Shown: one piece after another, positions 63,821 through 64,000 of the stretch
How the letters are laid out: each line of letters opens with the position of its first letter
Numbering within the stretch: position 1 is the stretch's first letter
Position numbers and translations under genes: made by a program
Origin: JACDAN01 sp963721345
GTDB lineage: Bacteria; Actinomycetota; Thermoleophilia; Gaiellales; Gaiellaceae
Direction: 5' to 3'
DNA length: 64,000 nucleotides
Assembly: GCA_963721345.1 (NCBI GenBank)
Contig: CAVRIT010000001.1
Location: 620,001 to 684,000 of the forward strand
Notes under the pieces: generated by a model
The model's input: the letters and a program-made list of their open reading frames with translations, nothing else
The model's database searches: none
What the model was told of the DNA's origin: nothing

Positions 63821-64000
63821 CGTCGACGGGTCCTGAGCCAGTAGCGGACGAAGTAGACGGGCACGACGACGCCCAGCGCGAGAAACGTCCCGATCCCCCA
63901 TGCCGTCGCGTGACGGCTGCCGTGCTTCTCCGCGTGCGCGAAGACGGCCATCGAGGCCGCCGCCGACAGCACGATGACGAAGAAAAACTGGCCGAAGCTG
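63817..64000 (-). CDS. C-terminal part of a small membrane protein
   Basis: The frame is open at the right edge; 60 residues are present. Two hydrophobic helices ('FGQFFFVIVLSAAASMAVFA' and 'AWGIGTFLALGVVVPVYFV') flank a His-containing loop 'HAEKHGSRHATA', ending 'RYWLRTRRR'. The stop TAG shares the palindrome CTAG with the stop of the convergent peptidase gene. The family is not identifiable from this fragment. Confidence 0.6.
   Translation of the reverse strand, partial: SFGQFFFVIVLSAAASMAVFAHAEKHGSRHATAWGIGTFLALGVVVPVYFVRYWLRTRRR

Overview
This window is chromosomal DNA of a high-GC actinobacterium. The likely home is a deep lineage such as Thermoleophilia (Gaiellales/Solirubrobacterales), inferred from GC content, gene families and gene order, not from a marker-gene phylogeny. 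Most genes start with ATG or GTG, a few with TTG, and at least four appear to start with CTG. At least thirteen genes have a TANNNT -10 hexamer only 6-11 nt before the start codon, the layout of leaderless transcripts. Genes are packed tightly, with many ATGA/GTGA/TTGA overlaps and convergent pairs that share or abut stop codons.

Layout. 1-2061: tail of a radical SAM protein, a NarL-type response regulator, its histidine kinase and a small CTG-start protein. 2058-6916, minus strand: a frameshifted OafA/SGNH acyltransferase, a frameshifted FAD oxidoreductase, a two-domain VOC protein, a basic DNA-binding-like protein, a 7Fe ferredoxin and a pseudo-receiver. 6944-10033: a DUF309 protein, a cytochrome c maturation/thiol-redox set (CcdA, CcmH, TlpA-like) and an L,D-transpeptidase. 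10062-15020: a membrane spermidine-synthase-like protein and a multi-GAF SpoIIE-type phosphatase, divergent from two small membrane proteins.

The centrepiece is 15079-36572: a promoter, a proline-rich membrane protein, and a translationally coupled gene of about 20.6 kb. That gene encodes a secreted protein of about 6,875 residues with 23 Cys-paired Ig-like repeats (252-bp period), 39 Calx-beta repeats (about 336-bp period), a Pro19 hinge, an FN3 module and a Lys-rich end. As sequenced it is broken by about 25 single-base indels, nearly all insertions. Indels also hit ordinary neighbours (acyltransferase, FAD oxidoreductase, L,D-transpeptidase, ispE), so sequencing or assembly error is more likely than gene decay.

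36578-59582 is minus-strand housekeeping DNA: an HTH-receiver regulator, a DUF501-ftsB-pyk-GerMN lipoprotein-eno-mazG-ppiC block, mfd, pth, rplY, a GT39-like protein, prs, glmU, tRNA-Gln, ispE, ksgA, tatD, metG, an M23 peptidase, rsmI and a ROK kinase. Its gene content and order largely match Mycobacterium tuberculosis Rv1003-Rv1025. 59609-64000 holds an LCP cell-wall ligase, an FmdB zinc ribbon, a small membrane protein, a psuK-psuG pseudouridine catabolism pair with a P1-family peptidase, and the end of a membrane protein gene.
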